Part shown: in pieces, positions 32,744 to 32,816 of the stretch
Layout of the letters: every line of letters begins with the position of its first letter
Numbering within the stretch: the first letter of the stretch is position 1
Assembly (NCBI GenBank): GCA_012520595.1
Contig: JAAYNZ010000017.1
Coordinates: 1-32,816, forward strand
Reading direction: 5' to 3'
DNA: 32,816 nt
DNA from: Candidatus Epulonipiscium sp.
Lineage (GTDB): Bacteria > Bacillota > Clostridia > Lachnospirales > JAAYNZ01
Program-made: the position numbers and the translations under genes
Notes under the pieces: model-generated
What the model was told of the DNA's origin: nothing
The model's input: only the letters and a program-made list of their open reading frames with translations
Databases searched by the model: none

Positions 32744-32816
32744 TGGTGTAAAAAGAAAAATAATTTGAGCCAAAGCTCATACCTCGGTTAAAATATAGTT
32801 GCAACACAAATACCAA

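Noticed and set aside
32764-32785. Hairpin GAGC-CAAA-GCTC after the permease-ferredoxin gene as a terminator
   Set aside because: Four-bp stem with no U-tract; too weak to call.

Overview
The window is low-GC DNA of a spore-forming clostridial Firmicute. An Alkaliphilus/Natronincola-like anaerobe is my best guess, from gene content only. Supporting signs are AGGAGG-type ribosome binding sites, frequent TTG/GTG starts, two sites that look like mother-cell sigma (SigE/SigK) promoters, a spore photoproduct lyase relative and a TAXI-type TRAP transporter. Most genes lie on the minus strand. I saw no rRNA, tRNA, CRISPR array or intact insertion sequence.

Layout. (1) 1-6579: start of a CheY-like receiver gene, an SGNH hydrolase, a plus-strand THUMP-domain RNA methyltransferase with its own good promoter, a NatAB-type ABC exporter, and a coupled pair of GNAT-fold proteins. 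(2) 6807-11305: dfrA-thyA (dTMP and folate), then a two-gene unit of a membrane-anchored VCBS/FG-GAP-like protein and a DUF3160 lipoprotein. (3) 11438-15016: a four-gene envelope-stress operon, pspA-ydjG-ydjH-ydjI in the order known from Bacillus. (4) 15169-19441: a five-gene operon (DUF6530-like protein, MTA/SAH-nucleosidase-like protein, SPL-family radical SAM protein, short-chain dehydrogenase, UV-damage endonuclease UvsE with a DUF1722-like tail). It is driven by a near-consensus SigA promoter with two tandem dyads over and just downstream of the -10. This is the most interesting unit in the window: a probable UV/spore-DNA repair cassette in which several partners have no settled role. (5) 19582-22923: a ferritin-like, probably spore-associated protein, xanthine phosphoribosyltransferase and a chemoreceptor. 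A decayed chemoreceptor fragment lies upstream at 23275-23453. (6) 23551-26621: a fused TRAP permease and its TAXI binding protein, preceded by two sets of direct repeats. (7) 26901-28722: a decaying carbohydrate locus with a DUF5107 pseudogene and a DUF4874/DUF4832 pseudogene. (8) 29018-32743: a DUF6143-like protein behind a SigK-like promoter, an EamA transporter, and a Crp/Fnr regulator divergent from two overlapping permease genes, the second fused to a [4Fe-4S] ferredoxin domain.

How the parts work together. In the repair operon, UvsE nicks UV-damaged DNA. The SPL-like enzyme would perform radical chemistry on DNA or a related substrate. The nucleosidase could remove adenosyl by-products. 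The SDR and the DUF6530-like protein are unexplained partners. The Crp/Fnr gene and the permease/ferredoxin pair share a divergent region with a GTTAC-N4-GTAAC dyad, which suggests redox- or ligand-responsive control of transport. A short intergenic sequence recurs at about 6715, 8100 and 28881 and may be an undescribed dispersed element.
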